DNA from: Methanosarcina sp. DH2
GTDB taxonomy: Archaea; Halobacteriota; Methanosarcinia; Methanosarcinales; Methanosarcinaceae
DNA length: 64,000 bases
Reading direction: 5' to 3'
Assembly (NCBI RefSeq): GCF_020804225.1
Contig: NZ_WJBI01000016.1
Coordinates: 62,081-126,080, forward strand
Part shown: positions 45,562 to 54,665 of the stretch, in pieces
How the letters are laid out: each line of letters starts with the position of its first letter
Position numbering within the stretch: the first letter of the stretch is position 1
Notes under the pieces: generated by a model
Told to the model about the DNA's origin: nothing
Seen by the model: only the letters and a program-made list of their open reading frames with translations
The model's database searches: none
Translations under genes and position numbers: made by a program

Positions 45562-46797
45562 TTATGCAGCTTCCCGACTTTGGTTACCTTCTGGCTCTTC
45601 TACTTTTTTGATCACCAGAAAGCCTGCCAGAAGCATCAGCAGGGCGCAGGCGTAAAAGGGCGTTACAAAGGTCACATATCCCGCAAGAAAGCCTCCGAAG
45701 ATAGGGCCAAAAGCCATTCCTGCTGCCTGTGCAGTTGTTATTATGCTGAGCCTTGAGCTTAAGGAAGCCCCGTCCGAGAGGTCAGCTGCAAGCGCCATTG
45801 CAGGCGTGTCTATTGAGGCTACAAGAAGCCCCTGAAAAGCCCTGAAAAAAATAAGCTGGCTTATACTTGTGATGTAACCCATCCCGACAACCAGAGGAAC
45901 GCTCAGGAAAAGACCGCCGACAATCAGTTTTTTCCTGCCAATCCTATCCGAAAGGCTGCCGAGAGGAGCCTGGAAAAGCAGCCTTGCGAAAATGTAGGCT
46001 GAGACAGCAACTCCAAGGGAAAGCTCGGATGCTTCGAGCCGGACTTCATATTCAGGAATAAGGGCAACAACCATCATTATCCCGACCATCATCATTAGCA
46101 TGGCGCCTGCAAGGGAATAAACTGAAGCGTAGCTTTTTTTTCCTCCTTTTTTTTCGGGAACTGGCTCATGAGGGCGTTTAGTTTCTTTTACAAAAAAACT
46201 CACAAGAACCAGGCTTACCACCCCGAGAAGGGCGCAGGCATAAAACCCGGCATCAAAACCCCAGTACCTGGCTATTGCTCCCCCTATAACGGGCCCGAGG
46301 CCGAATCCGACACCCCTGATAGTTGTGTAGACTCCCACGGCTTTTCCCCGGGTCTCGGAGGTTGAGATGTGTGTAACCATTGCGATAACTGCAGGTATGG
46401 TTGCCCCTACGGTAATTCCCTGGAGCAGCCGGATAAAGAGAAGCTGCTCATAGTTTGTTACCTGCGAATAAAAGAAAGAAAAGAAGGTATATCCAATCAG
46501 CCCAAAAAGGATGAAAGGTCTCCTGCAATCAAGCCTGTCCGAGAGCCTGCCCATAAGAGGCTGAGTAAAGGCACTGAAGAGTCCGAAAACCGTCATTACA
46601 AGTCCTGCCCGGGCAACAAGCGGAAGCCCGGAAAAAAAGGATGCCCCAAGGTCAGAGATGTATAAAGGAATCAAGGCAACGAGCATCCCTGAACCAAGAT
46701 CTTCGAAAAACCTCGAAAGGGAGAGGACATAGAGTTCAGGATTAATATTACCAAAAGATCCCGGAAGCGCGTTTTTCTGCAGGTTACAGGTATTCAT
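45562..46797 (-). CDS. Major facilitator superfamily transporter
   Basis: The 411-aa protein has about twelve membrane segments and the MFS loop motifs: GRLSDRLDCRRPFILFGL after helix 2 (G-x-x-x-D-R-x-G-R-like) and GSLSDRIGRKKLIVGGLF after helix 8. Organisation LGASFFSGLPLVARAGLVMT at helix 2 and ISTSETRGKAVGVYTTIRGVG (helix 4-5) are typical of multidrug or metabolite exporters. Substrate unknown. Upstream and downstream genes are unrelated. Confidence 0.9.
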   Translation of the reverse strand: MNTCNLQKNALPGSFGNINPELYVLSLSRFFEDLGSGMLVALIPLYISDLGASFFSGLPLVARAGLVMTVFGLFSAFTQPLMGRLSDRLDCRRPFILFGLIGYTFFSFFYSQVTNYEQLLFIRLLQGITVGATIPAVIAMVTHISTSETRGKAVGVYTTIRGVGFGLGPVIGGAIARYWGFDAGFYACALLGVVSLVLVSFFVKETKRPHEPVPEKKGGKKSYASVYSLAGAMLMMMVGIMMVVALIPEYEVRLEASELSLGVAVSAYIFARLLFQAPLGSLSDRIGRKKLIVGGLFLSVPLVVGMGYITSISQLIFFRAFQGLLVASIDTPAMALAADLSDGASLSSRLSIITTAQAAGMAFGPIFGGFLAGYVTFVTPFYACALLMLLAGFLVIKKVEEPEGNQSREAA

Positions 46798-47066
46798 GTT
46801 TGCTCAACTTAACTTAAAAGTGAGTGATATCCAAAAAAAGTGATATCCAAAAATAACAAATATCTTACAATATAAAACAGTGTTGAAATCGTTCTGCTCG
46901 AACGCAAGGAAGAGAATATAAAAATAAGTGGTAAATGGGGGAAATATTTCATTTAACCTTACAGAAGATGGTTTTCAATCCACATTATGTAAAGTGCCTC
47001 CGCCAGCCTGTCTGGAAAGCCGTCGGAAGAAAAAAGAAATCAGAAAAGAAATAAAAGTAAAAGAAC

Positions 47067-47666
47067 TCAAAACTTTTCTTCTATGACTTCGCCCCCAGGC
47101 TCCTTTTCCTTGAAAATCTGTCCTTCGAAACAATAGACCTCTGCTCCTTTAACCCAGGCATCAGGAGAAAGGCCGGCTTTCATACATGTATGGCTCAGGA
47201 AATCTATAGAATCCATTTTGTTCTCAGGAGCGACCTGGGGGAGCAGCAGTCCCTGGCAGTAGCCCTGTTTTACAATGAGCCCGTGCTTGCCGATCTCTAC
47301 CTTATCCGGAAGGTCTTTTGGAGATGCATTGATTTTTTCGGGTTGAGTAAGGATCGTAACCTCAACAGTTATGCTGTCCAGCTCTTCCTCCTCAACAGGT
47401 GGAAAGCGCGGGTCACGGGTTGCCGCAGAGACCGCGGAGTCCAGAATTGCTTCTTTAAGAGTTGAGTCAGGGTAAGGATGGCCTATACAGCCTCTTAATA
47501 GCCCATCTTCGGTCAATGTGACAAAAACGCCTCTATTTTCCCCAAAAACAGGAGGAAGGTCAATTTCTTCTGCCTGATGATGTGGAAGCACTTCCCCCAA
47601 GATAAATGATTCAATGGTTTTCCTTGCAAGCTTGACTGCAGCCCTGCCTTCTGTTTCTGTAAGCAT
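47067..47666 (-). CDS. AMMECR1 domain protein
   Basis: The 199-aa protein is an AMMECR1 family member (TIGR00296), with the signature [20 protein letters not shown] and [20 protein letters not shown]. Human AMMECR1 is disease-linked; the archaeal function is unknown, although links to radical SAM partners (AmmeMemoRadiSam) are known in the family. The start at 47666 ([15 protein letters not shown]) fits relatives and has AGGTG 10 bases upstream; the frame also opens at 47693, but that ATG lies in a 13-bp repeat. Confidence 0.9.
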   Translation of the reverse strand: MLTETEGRAAVKLARKTIESFILGEVLPHHQAEEIDLPPVFGENRGVFVTLTEDGLLRGCIGHPYPDSTLKEAILDSAVSAATRDPRFPPVEEEELDSITVEVTILTQPEKINASPKDLPDKVEIGKHGLIVKQGYCQGLLLPQVAPENKMDSIDFLSHTCMKAGLSPDAWVKGAEVYCFEGQIFKEKEPGGEVIEEKF

Positions 47667-47690
47667 GCCTAAACCAACACCTGTAAACTG

Positions 47691-47729
47691 CATTTAATCT
47701 GTTCATTTAATCTGTTCATTTAATCTGTT
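47691..47729. repeat. Three perfect 13-bp tandem copies of catttaatctgtt
   Basis: Exact copies at 47691-47703, 47704-47716 and 47717-47729, just upstream of the AMMECR1 start. This is the only structure in the 403-base region up to pgk; the rest is A-rich, non-coding. Confidence 0.85.
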
Positions 47730-48069
47730 AATTATATGTTTAAGCTGTAAATACCAGCCAGTAATAACCTATGCTTAGTATGATGGTATGTCCGGAAACT
47801 GGTATAACAGTATGTTATTGGCGCTGGTTAAAGTACATTTCTGGTATTGCCTGAAGTCTTGAAAAGGTAAAGAGGAATGAAAAATGGATTGGAGAATAAA
47901 TTAGAAAAAGAATGAAGAGAAATTGAAAAAAGAATAGAAAAAGATTAAAAAAATAATAGCAGAAAAGTAGAGGAAAAATAAATTAATTGAAATAAAAATA
48001 AGGAAATTCCTGCAGAAAATACCAGACAGAAATCCGTTCTTATTGCCGGAACTCGCAGGAAAAAAACCC

Positions 48070-49308
48070 TTAAAGCTTTTTAGCTTCCTGATATTTTTTG
48101 TAGGCAGCCTTCAGAGCCTCGACTCCGGGCAGCTTTTCTCCTGCAAGGTAATCAATACAGGCTCCTCCACCTGTGCTGATATGAGAGAAGCGATGTTCAA
48201 GGCCGAGGTGTGCAACCTCAACTGAAATATGCCCACCGCCTATGATCGAAAAATCGGATTTAATGGCAGCTTTTATAATTTCATGAGTACCAAGGGCAAA
48301 ATCGTCAATTTCGGAAACTCCGGCAGGACCATTCAGGACAACAGTTTTGGAATTCTGGATTTCGTTAGTATAATTGACGATGGTTTCGAGCCCTATATCG
48401 TTAATGGGTAGAGAATCGGAATTAAGCTCAGAGATAGGTACTTCGACCCGTTTTTTGTTATCGTTTAAAGCTACATCCTTTGGAAGGCCAATTTTATCTT
48501 TGAACTTCGCAAGCAAGCCTCTTGCCCTTTCGATCTGGTTCTCATATCCCTGAGACTTGATGAAATCCATGCTGGCCTTTCCGATGTCTACTCCCGACGC
48601 AGCAAGAGCAACATTTGCAACCACACCCGTAAGGAGTACCCTGTCAGCCCCTCCATTTGTGAGAACGTTTTCGGTAACCCTAAGGGAATCATCCACCTTT
48701 GCCCCACCCAGCACAAAAACGCTTGGTCTTTCCCCTCCTTTGACCCCTATGTCGAGAGATATAAGCTCTTTTTCCATTACCCTTCCGGCTCCCGAAGGAA
48801 GGATCTCGGTAAAACCTACAACAGAAAGGTGAGACCTGTGAGATACTGCAAATGCATCGTTCAGGAAAATATCGACAAAAGGTGACAGTTTTTTAACCAG
48901 ATAGGTATTGGCCTGCTCTGCTGGTGTTCTCTCAATGCTTTCTTCCGAATAAAATCGGACATTTTCGAGCATGATAACATCCCCATCCTCCATAGAGGCA
49001 ATCTGGGTTTTTGCAAATGTCCCGAAAATATCATCCACGTAAGTAACTTGCCTGCCCAGATACCTGGACAGCAGGTGGGCGTGAGGTTTCATTATAGTGA
49101 AATCGTTTTTTCCGGGCCTGCTCTGGTGCGCAAGCAGAACGACTTTTGCGCTCTCAAGGTCTTTTAAGGTCGCAATGTGGCTCCTGATCCTCATATCATC
49201 CAGAATGTGGCCCTGGGTGTCCATAGGAGAGTTCATATCGACCCTTACAAGAATCGTCTTTCCGCGTATGTCAAAATCATCGATCGTAAGAAAGTTTCTG
49301 GAAGTCAT
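48070..49308 (-). CDS. pgk: Phosphoglycerate kinase
   Basis: The 412-aa enzyme catalyses ATP formation from 1,3-bisphosphoglycerate, reversibly, in gluconeogenesis/glycolysis. Conserved segments: GKTILVRVDMNSPMDTQGHI (substrate-binding), LLAHQSRPGK, VMLENVRF, AVSHRSHLSVVG and nucleotide-binding VLGGAKVDDSL; C-terminal SIIGGGHISVEVAHLG and STGGGACIDYLAG. Length is normal for archaeal Pgk. The ATG at 49308 is chosen; GTG at 49320 is in frame. A strong TATA lies about 25-38 bases upstream, so the leader is very short. Confidence 0.96.
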   Translation of the reverse strand: MTSRNFLTIDDFDIRGKTILVRVDMNSPMDTQGHILDDMRIRSHIATLKDLESAKVVLLAHQSRPGKNDFTIMKPHAHLLSRYLGRQVTYVDDIFGTFAKTQIASMEDGDVIMLENVRFYSEESIERTPAEQANTYLVKKLSPFVDIFLNDAFAVSHRSHLSVVGFTEILPSGAGRVMEKELISLDIGVKGGERPSVFVLGGAKVDDSLRVTENVLTNGGADRVLLTGVVANVALAASGVDIGKASMDFIKSQGYENQIERARGLLAKFKDKIGLPKDVALNDNKKRVEVPISELNSDSLPINDIGLETIVNYTNEIQNSKTVVLNGPAGVSEIDDFALGTHEIIKAAIKSDFSIIGGGHISVEVAHLGLEHRFSHISTGGGACIDYLAGEKLPGVEALKAAYKKYQEAKKL

Positions 49309-49332
49309 TACCCTCAGCACACCTGTAACAAG

Positions 49333-49346
49333 ATTTTATATATATC
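49333..49346 (-). promoter_or_regulatory. Likely TATA box of pgk
   Basis: GATATATATAAAAT on the minus strand. It is about 25-38 bases before the pgk start. The rest of the 312-base gap 49309-49620 (AT-rich) holds nothing recognisable. Confidence 0.5.
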
Positions 49347-49620
49347 AGAGAATAAAGCTTAAAATATAAAATTTTAGAGAATCTTATCCTTTCAGTATTG
49401 GTTATCTTTGTCATGGAATTTTTTCCATAAATAAGTTTGTTCTGGTTTGCATGTTAAGAGATGGATTACTATTTTTATATGAAAAACAAGAAAAAAAAGG
49501 CAATTAATGTAAAAGAAGAAAACAACTATACAAGAGTAAAAGGCAGCTAGCATTAGAATAAAAAATGTACTGATTCAGTGCCAGTTTTAGGAAAAAGATG
49601 TAATCTCAGGATAAGGAAAA

Positions 49621-50232
49621 ATGAAGGAGCTAAAAGATATGGCAGCAGAAGAGGAGAATTGCGGAAACCTTGAAGAAAGAGTTCGAAAATTGGTGGAAGC
49701 CGGATATGAGACTGTCACAAGGGAGGCAATAGCCTGCATACGATGCCCTCTCCATAAAAGTGCAATTAAAAGAGTAGTAGGAAAAGGGTCCTGCAATCCG
49801 AAAGTGTTCTTTATAGGAGAAGCTCCGGGAGAATCCGAAAACAAATCAGGGATTCCCTTCTATGGAAGGGCAGGAAAGCAGCTGGACAAAATGGTCGAGT
49901 ATATGGAGCTCTCAAAAGAAGATTGGTTCGTAACAAATACTGTCAAATGCCATCCTCCTGAAAACAGAAAACCGAGAGTGCATGAGATTGAATGCTGCAA
50001 ACCCTTCCTTACTGCCCAGATAACCCTGCTTAACCCTAAAATCATAATCCTCCTTGGTAACACAGCTGAAAAGTCATTCTGCCCGGAAAGAAAACTGGAA
50101 TGGGGCGTTCCTGTAGAACAAGAAGGAAGAACAATTCTGAAACTCTACCACCCTGCAGCGCTGATTTATACGTCTTCGAAAATAGAAGTCCAGAAGGCTT
50201 TTATAGACAAAAACAGGGAGCTGTGGCAGTAA
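49621..50232 (+). CDS. Type-4 uracil-DNA glycosylase (iron-sulfur)
   Basis: The 203-aa protein removes uracil from DNA in base excision repair. The family motifs GEAPGESENKSGIPFYGRAGK (motif 1, GEAPG) and LYHPAALIY (motif 2, H-P-A) are present. The Cys pair CIRCPLHK plus later Cys (CHPPE..., ECCKPF) fit the 4Fe-4S cluster of family 4. Length is as expected. Start ATG 49621 with AAGGA upstream. Single gene. Confidence 0.93.
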   Translation: MKELKDMAAEEENCGNLEERVRKLVEAGYETVTREAIACIRCPLHKSAIKRVVGKGSCNPKVFFIGEAPGESENKSGIPFYGRAGKQLDKMVEYMELSKEDWFVTNTVKCHPPENRKPRVHEIECCKPFLTAQITLLNPKIIILLGNTAEKSFCPERKLEWGVPVEQEGRTILKLYHPAALIYTSSKIEVQKAFIDKNRELWQ

Positions 50233-50422
50233 AAAGTAAAAATCCGATAACCAGGAGAGATAAAACCGGGCAGAAAAAGATTCGGAAGGAGCAGCGACCG
50301 GAAGCTGTAAAAAGGCTATTGTTCATAAAATATAAATAAAACGATCCAGCTATTATTATTTGAATTCGTTTATATTCGGATTTGTTTTATAATTGTTTTA
50401 TAACTCTCTGGGGAGGGATAGT

Positions 50423-50719
50423 ATGGCAATGGTAAAAATGACACCTGATATGTTTTCGTGTTCGGATGAAGAGGGAAACCTGTACATCGAAGTCGATATG
50501 GTTGGGGTAAAGAAAGAGAATATCGAATTGAAAATGGTCGAGGACGGCTTTTTTGTAAGAGCAAAAAGAGAAGAAACCGGACTTGAATATGCTGGAACTT
50601 ACGCATTCTGCTGCGGGGTAATCCCTGAAAAGGCTATTGCAAGATATACTGATGGGAAACTCTATGTGAAGGTGCCTTACAGGGAAGCTACAGAAACAGT
50701 TGATGTTGAAATTCAGTAA
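50423..50719 (+). CDS. Hsp20-like small protein, 98 aa
   Basis: The protein resembles a minimal alpha-crystallin domain: LYIEVDMVGVKKENIELKMV, FFVRAKREETGLEYAGTYAF and IARYTDGKLYVKVPY, which match the core strands of Hsp20, but N- and C-terminal extensions are missing. ATG 50423 is preceded by GGGAGGGATAGT. It probably acts as a small chaperone or partner. It is separated from the main hsp20 gene and has no matching operator. Confidence 0.75.
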   Translation: MAMVKMTPDMFSCSDEEGNLYIEVDMVGVKKENIELKMVEDGFFVRAKREETGLEYAGTYAFCCGVIPEKAIARYTDGKLYVKVPYREATETVDVEIQ

Positions 50720-50766
50720 AATCCTGTAATTGAACAGGACCAGTGAAATCCTGTAATTGAACAGGA
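50719..50766. repeat. Two 21-bp copies, each a small hairpin (TCCTGT-aattga-ACAGGA)
   Basis: Exact copies at 50719-50739 and 50746-50766 lie right after the Hsp20-like stop codon. Each forms a 6-bp stem; they may act as terminator or processing signals between this gene and the ferredoxin. Confidence 0.75.
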
Positions 50767-50864
50767 GTACGGGACTGACAATTGTCATAACTATGAGCAT
50801 CAGGAAACTATGGAATAAGAAATCCAACTTTCGAATTCAGAAAGTCTGACAAGATGGAGAAAAT

Positions 50865-51059
50865 ATGCATCCAGTAATTGATTATCACAGATGTAACGGA
50901 GCTCTCGCCTGCTATGAAGTCTGCCCTGCAGAAGTTTTTGATATCGACGAAATAGATCAGGTAAAGAAAGCAGTTGTAGCTCGCCCGGAGAATTGCATAG
51001 AGTGCGAACAATGTATGGAAGCCTGTCCGGCAGATGCTATCGAACTTGTTGAGGACTGA
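50865..51059 (+). CDS. Ferredoxin, first of a tandem pair
   Basis: The 64-aa protein has the bacterial-type ferredoxin fold. Motif 2 is canonical (Cys44-IE-Cys47-EQ-Cys50-MEA-Cys54-P). Motif 1 is incomplete: Cys10, then Ala13 in place of Cys, Cys16, Cys20-Pro. That pattern fits a 3Fe-4S or altered cluster next to a 4Fe-4S cluster. It carries electrons between redox enzymes, exact partner unknown. GGAGA precedes the ATG. About 140 bases separate it from the next, paralogous gene. Confidence 0.9.
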   Translation: MHPVIDYHRCNGALACYEVCPAEVFDIDEIDQVKKAVVARPENCIECEQCMEACPADAIELVED

Positions 51060-51199
51060 GTTCAAAGTCCTCTGTCAGTATCGCCCGGAGTAAAGGAGTG
51101 GAGTAACCGGTTAAGTCCCGGAGATTCAAAAAAACAAACTAAAATTTCAGAAAGAAGTAGAAACTCCAGAAACAAATCAGAACTCCGGGAGAGGTAAAA

Positions 51200-51394
51200 A
51201 TGCATCCCAGAATTGACTATAAGAAATGTGTTGGTTCACTTGAATGCTATGACATCTGTCCTGTAGACGTGTTTGACGCTGAAGAGATAGAAGAAGGAAA
51301 AAGGGCAGTAGTAGCACGTCCTGAGGACTGCGTAGAGTGCGAGCTGTGTGTACAGGTATGCCCGACAGATGCAATAAAGATGATAGAGGATTAA
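51200..51394 (+). CDS. Ferredoxin, second of a tandem pair
   Basis: The 64-aa protein is a paralogue of the preceding ferredoxin (both begin MHP-IDY and end in acidic residues). Motif 2 is complete (Cys44, 47, 50, 54). In motif 1 position 13 is Ser (CVGSLECYDICP), so the second Cys is again missing, and the other three (10, 16, 20) are present. Start ATG 51200 with GGGAGAGG upstream. The two copies, with conserved cluster change, suggest a functional design and not random loss. Confidence 0.9.
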   Translation: MHPRIDYKKCVGSLECYDICPVDVFDAEEIEEGKRAVVARPEDCVECELCVQVCPTDAIKMIED

Positions 51395-51602
51395 ATAGGC
51401 AAGAGAAACAAAGACGGAATTATATCGAAAAATATCAGTATATACCCAAAAAATTGGTTAAAAAGTCTATAAGAAAGTCAATTAAAGAACTCTTCAGTGA
51501 ATTCCTTTTTTAGTTTCCGGAATAAGCAGCCATTGATTTCAAATTTTTATTATTTTCAAGAGTTATTTTTAAGGTTCTTTTGAAATTCGGAGAAAGAAAA
51601 AG

Positions 51603-52346
51603 ATGGATTTGCCTGCTGCAACAATATTTTTTGTCATCTTCACTGCCTTAATAGGTGTTGCAGGAACCAGGCTTAGTAAAACCACAGACTAGCTTGCAGA
51701 TCTTACCGGACTCGGAGAAGCTATGGTGGGGGGAGTACTAATAGGTAGTATTAATTCCCGTGCATGAACCATAACTTCGATTACAGCCGCCTACCAGAAC
51801 CACCCTGAACTTGCAGTCAGTAATGCAGTGGGAGGTATCCTTGCCCAGACAACTTTTCTTGCTTTTGCCGATATCAGCTACAAGAAAGCAAATCTCGAGC
51901 ATGCAGCTGCGTCTTATCCCAACCTGATGCACGGCACCCTTCTCATAATTATGCTTTCCTTTATTTTTCTGATAACATTTTTTCTCGAATTTTCAGTTAA
52001 GGGAACAAATCCCGCTTCTATTCTCATGATAATCGGATATATTGCTGGAGTACGTATGATATGGAAAGCAAAGAGGAGAGCCATGTGGGTTCCGAAAAGT
52101 ACGGCGTCAACAGATGAAGATCTGGTTCTGTATGTGGAAGATGGAGATCTAAGCAAAAAGAGTGTTACAATAAAATTTTCTATACTGGCTGCAATTGTAG
52201 CTTTTTCAGGATATGTGGTGGCAGAGACAGGCATAGTAATTGCTGCAGAGAAAAGGCTTTCCGAGACCATTATAGGAGGGCTTTTTACCGGAGTAGCTTC
52301 GTATTATTCATATTTTTACAATCCAAACAATCAAATCAAGAAGTAG
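51603..52346 (+). pseudogene. Sodium/calcium exchanger (CaCA) family membrane protein, broken
   Basis: The frame starts MDLPAATIFFVIFTALIGVAG; TRLSKTTD is followed by TAG at 51690-51692, then LADLTGLGEAMVGGVLIGS, TGA at 51765-51767, then ITSITAAYQNHPELAVSNAVGG, the first alpha repeat of the CaCA exchanger. A second region (LSETIIGGLFTGVAS) begins the second alpha repeat, but the protein ends 14 residues later in unrelated sequence (YYSYFYNPNNQIKK), truncating it. Two stops and a lost C-terminus mean it is non-functional. TAG can encode pyrrolysine in Methanosarcina, but TGA cannot, so decay is the better explanation. Confidence 0.8.
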
Positions 52347-53811
52347 AGTAGACATTAGCCGCCTCACCTCCTTCTATTTTTTTGAGTAACTCCTCTGCAG
52401 CGGTCCTGACATTCCAGTATTCTTCCATATCCTTGCTGATCCGGCGCAAACCTTCGGTAGCTTCGGGACCTCCAAGTTCCCCAAGAGCACGAACTTCCGC
52501 AGCCCGGACATCCCTTTCCCTCTCAGTATCCAGAGCTTTGAGGAGAGGTTCAACGGCTCTATTGTCTCCAAGTTCTCCCAGACCGTCTGCAGCACCTTTC
52601 CTTACTCTATAGTTTTCATCTCCAAGAGAAGAAATAAGAGGATCAACAGCTTGAGAATCTCCGATTTTCACAAGGGAATCTACAATACTCTTTCTTAGCA
52701 GCCATGAATCATCTCCAAGAAGGGCAGTAAGAGAATCCACAGCCTCAGTGTCTCCAATATTTCCCAGAGCTGTGACGGCCGCAATCTGAACATTCTGGTT
52801 TTTGGCTTGAAGGAGCTCCTCAAGATAAGGGATCGAATCTTTGCTCTCAATCCTTCCAAGAGAACGAGCAGCGACTTCCTGTATCTCGGGATCGCTGTCC
52901 CCAAGAGCAGCAATAAGAGGTTGCTCTGTTTGGACAACTTCCTCAGGCTCTTTAAAAAAGCCCAGAGCAAAAGCAGCCTCCTTTCGCACCTCCGGGACCC
53001 TATCGTCCAGCATTTCAATCAGGTAAGGAATAGAGACAGGGTCCTGGAGACCATAACACACCTTTACAGCGTTAGCTCGAGTTGTGGGATTACTACTGCG
53101 CAGAAATTTAGTAAGTTTTCCAAAAACCTCTTCACTTTCAAAGTGGCCAAGGGCATTAGCTGCCCTAGATCCAACGTCTTTGTCATCCAAAAGATCCAGA
53201 AGGGGATCAACTGCTCTAGGATCTCCGATTTCTTCTAAAGCAAGTATAATGTCCATGTGCATAGTGTAATCATCACTGTTGTGCATAGTGTAATCATTAC
53301 TGTTGAGAGCTTCACAAAGAGGTTCAACTGCCCTTGGATCCTTCAATGCTCCAAGAGCACACACTGCACTGAAAACTACCCCTTCGTTTTCATCCTTTAA
53401 GAGCTCAATAAGAGGCTCAACAGCTTCGGAAGCTCCAAGCCAACCAAGTGAAGAAGCTGCATTCATACGAACCTCAGGAGAGGGATCGTCCAGAACTTCA
53501 ATAAGAGAGTCTGCAGCTTTTTGATCTCCTATTTCTCCGAGGGCACGAGCAGCAAAGCTGCGCACCTGCGGATCATCATCTTTTAAAGCTTTTATTAAAG
53601 GGTCCACTGCAGGTTCCCCGATATCGACAAGTGCGTAAGCTGAAGCATAACTAACATTCTGATCCTCATCCCCAAGACTTTTGACCAGCTTATCCACCCT
53701 TGCCTCAAGAGGGTCCTGACCAAGGCAACCGGCACAAGCTTCGGAAAGCAAAAGTAAGAGAATCAAAAGTTTTGCATGCCTGCAACTGAAAAGTTCATAC
53801 CGCTCTGTCAT
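52336..53811 (-). CDS. HEAT-repeat (PBS lyase-type) lipoprotein
   Basis: The 491-aa protein has an N-terminal signal with a lipobox-like end (LLILLLLLSEACAGC, Cys29), so it is likely lipid-anchored outside the membrane. It then has about 14 HEAT repeats of ~31 residues (consensus AVDPLIxALxDxDxxVRxxAAxALGxIGD). A 24-bp duplication at 53257-53304 inserts NSDDYTMH in one repeat without breaking the frame. Solenoids of this type bind proteins. Start ATG 53811 (AGGTG 6 bases upstream); 53817 also possible. It overlaps the upstream gene's end by 17 bases, so it is translationally coupled in the three-gene unit. Confidence 0.85.
   Translation of the reverse strand: MTERYELFSCRHAKLLILLLLLSEACAGCLGQDPLEARVDKLVKSLGDEDQNVSYASAYALVDIGEPAVDPLIKALKDDDPQVRSFAARALGEIGDQKAADSLIEVLDDPSPEVRMNAASSLGWLGASEAVEPLIELLKDENEGVVFSAVCALGALKDPRAVEPLCEALNSNDYTMHNSDDYTMHMDIILALEEIGDPRAVDPLLDLLDDKDVGSRAANALGHFESEEVFGKLTKFLRSSNPTTRANAVKVCYGLQDPVSIPYLIEMLDDRVPEVRKEAAFALGFFKEPEEVVQTEQPLIAALGDSDPEIQEVAARSLGRIESKDSIPYLEELLQAKNQNVQIAAVTALGNIGDTEAVDSLTALLGDDSWLLRKSIVDSLVKIGDSQAVDPLISSLGDENYRVRKGAADGLGELGDNRAVEPLLKALDTERERDVRAAEVRALGELGGPEATEGLRRISKDMEEYWNVRTAAEELLKKIEGGEAANVYSTS
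53257..53304. repeat. 24-bp direct duplication within the HEAT lipoprotein gene
   Basis: Two nearly identical 24-bp units (gtgcatagtgtaatcat...) at 53257-53280 and 53281-53304 add eight residues (NSDDYTMH) to one repeat. The frame is kept. Confidence 0.8.
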
Positions 53812-54664
53812 ACTCATCACCTGCTCTCCTCCTCGAAGGGATCAGCAATTCAGCAGATACCACCTGATCCTGCCACGTTGAAGTCACATTAATCAGGAAT
53901 TGATCCTCACCGCTTCCAATTACTACATTCTGGACAGGCATATAGGACTCACCGGAAAGTTCCCCATGTACGATTTCCACAATTGCATAGGGATAATCAG
54001 GCCAGGTCCACAGGGCTGTTTTATCCTGACTTCTCACATAATGAATACCGGAAGATGTGAGCACCATCTTTCCTGTTTTTTCGTCTGTCACTGTTAGGTT
54101 CGTTGATACGTCTCTTGCCGAGCCTGATCCGTTGTTGATCAGATAGCCGTAGATCCTGTAAATATCAGAAGTATTTCTGCTCTCCATTTCATATTCCAGC
54201 TTAAGGTGGAGTTCAGGAGTCGGGATCTGTACAAGGCATGTTCCTTCATCCAGAATCCTGCTGTTCTCGACAACCTTTACATTTACCGGGTATTCCCCTG
54301 GAAGCTCATACCCGAGCCATACGCTGATCGAATTGTTTCCTGTAAGAAGATGAATCGGCTTCTGAAGCGAAACAAATTCGACATCCCATGGATCCACAGA
54401 ATCCTTGGAAATAATCAGCCTTGATGTAGAACGAGCTTCTCCATTTTTATCCACAAAAGCATTCTCGACCTCAAGCCACACGTCCACAGGCTTTGAGCCG
54501 TTGTTCTGAAGCACTATATCCAGCTGCCCCGACTCCCTGATCCCAACAGGGGGAGCATGCATATCAACAATTTTCACATCAGCCGAATTTCCATAATACC
54601 ATAAAACCCCCAGAACCAGGATCAATAAGGCAACTGAAATATAAACCAGGGTACTTTTCCTCAT
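53795..54664 (-). CDS. Single-pass membrane protein with extracytoplasmic Ig-like region
   Basis: The 289-aa protein begins with one membrane segment (LVYISVALLILVLGVLWYYG) and then an extracytoplasmic region of beta-type repeats: PPVGIRESGQLDIVLQNNGS (CARDB-like start), WLEVENAFVDKNGEARSTSR, SISVWLGYELPGEYPVNVKV, then LKLEYEMESRNTSDIYRIYG. These look like transglutaminase-associated or CARDB-like domains. Start 54664 is preceded by GGGGGAGTAAA. Its start is adjacent to the stop of the regulator gene, so it belongs to the same transcript. Function unknown. Confidence 0.75.
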   Translation of the reverse strand: MRKSTLVYISVALLILVLGVLWYYGNSADVKIVDMHAPPVGIRESGQLDIVLQNNGSKPVDVWLEVENAFVDKNGEARSTSRLIISKDSVDPWDVEFVSLQKPIHLLTGNNSISVWLGYELPGEYPVNVKVVENSRILDEGTCLVQIPTPELHLKLEYEMESRNTSDIYRIYGYLINNGSGSARDVSTNLTVTDEKTGKMVLTSSGIHYVRSQDKTALWTWPDYPYAIVEIVHGELSGESYMPVQNVVIGSGEDQFLINVTSTWQDQVVSAELLIPSRRRAGDEYDRAV

Positions 54665-54665
54665 T

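Noticed and set aside
51690..51692. Pyrrolysine codon in the CaCA gene
   Set aside because: A TGA stop and a lost C-terminus follow, so the gene is broken regardless.
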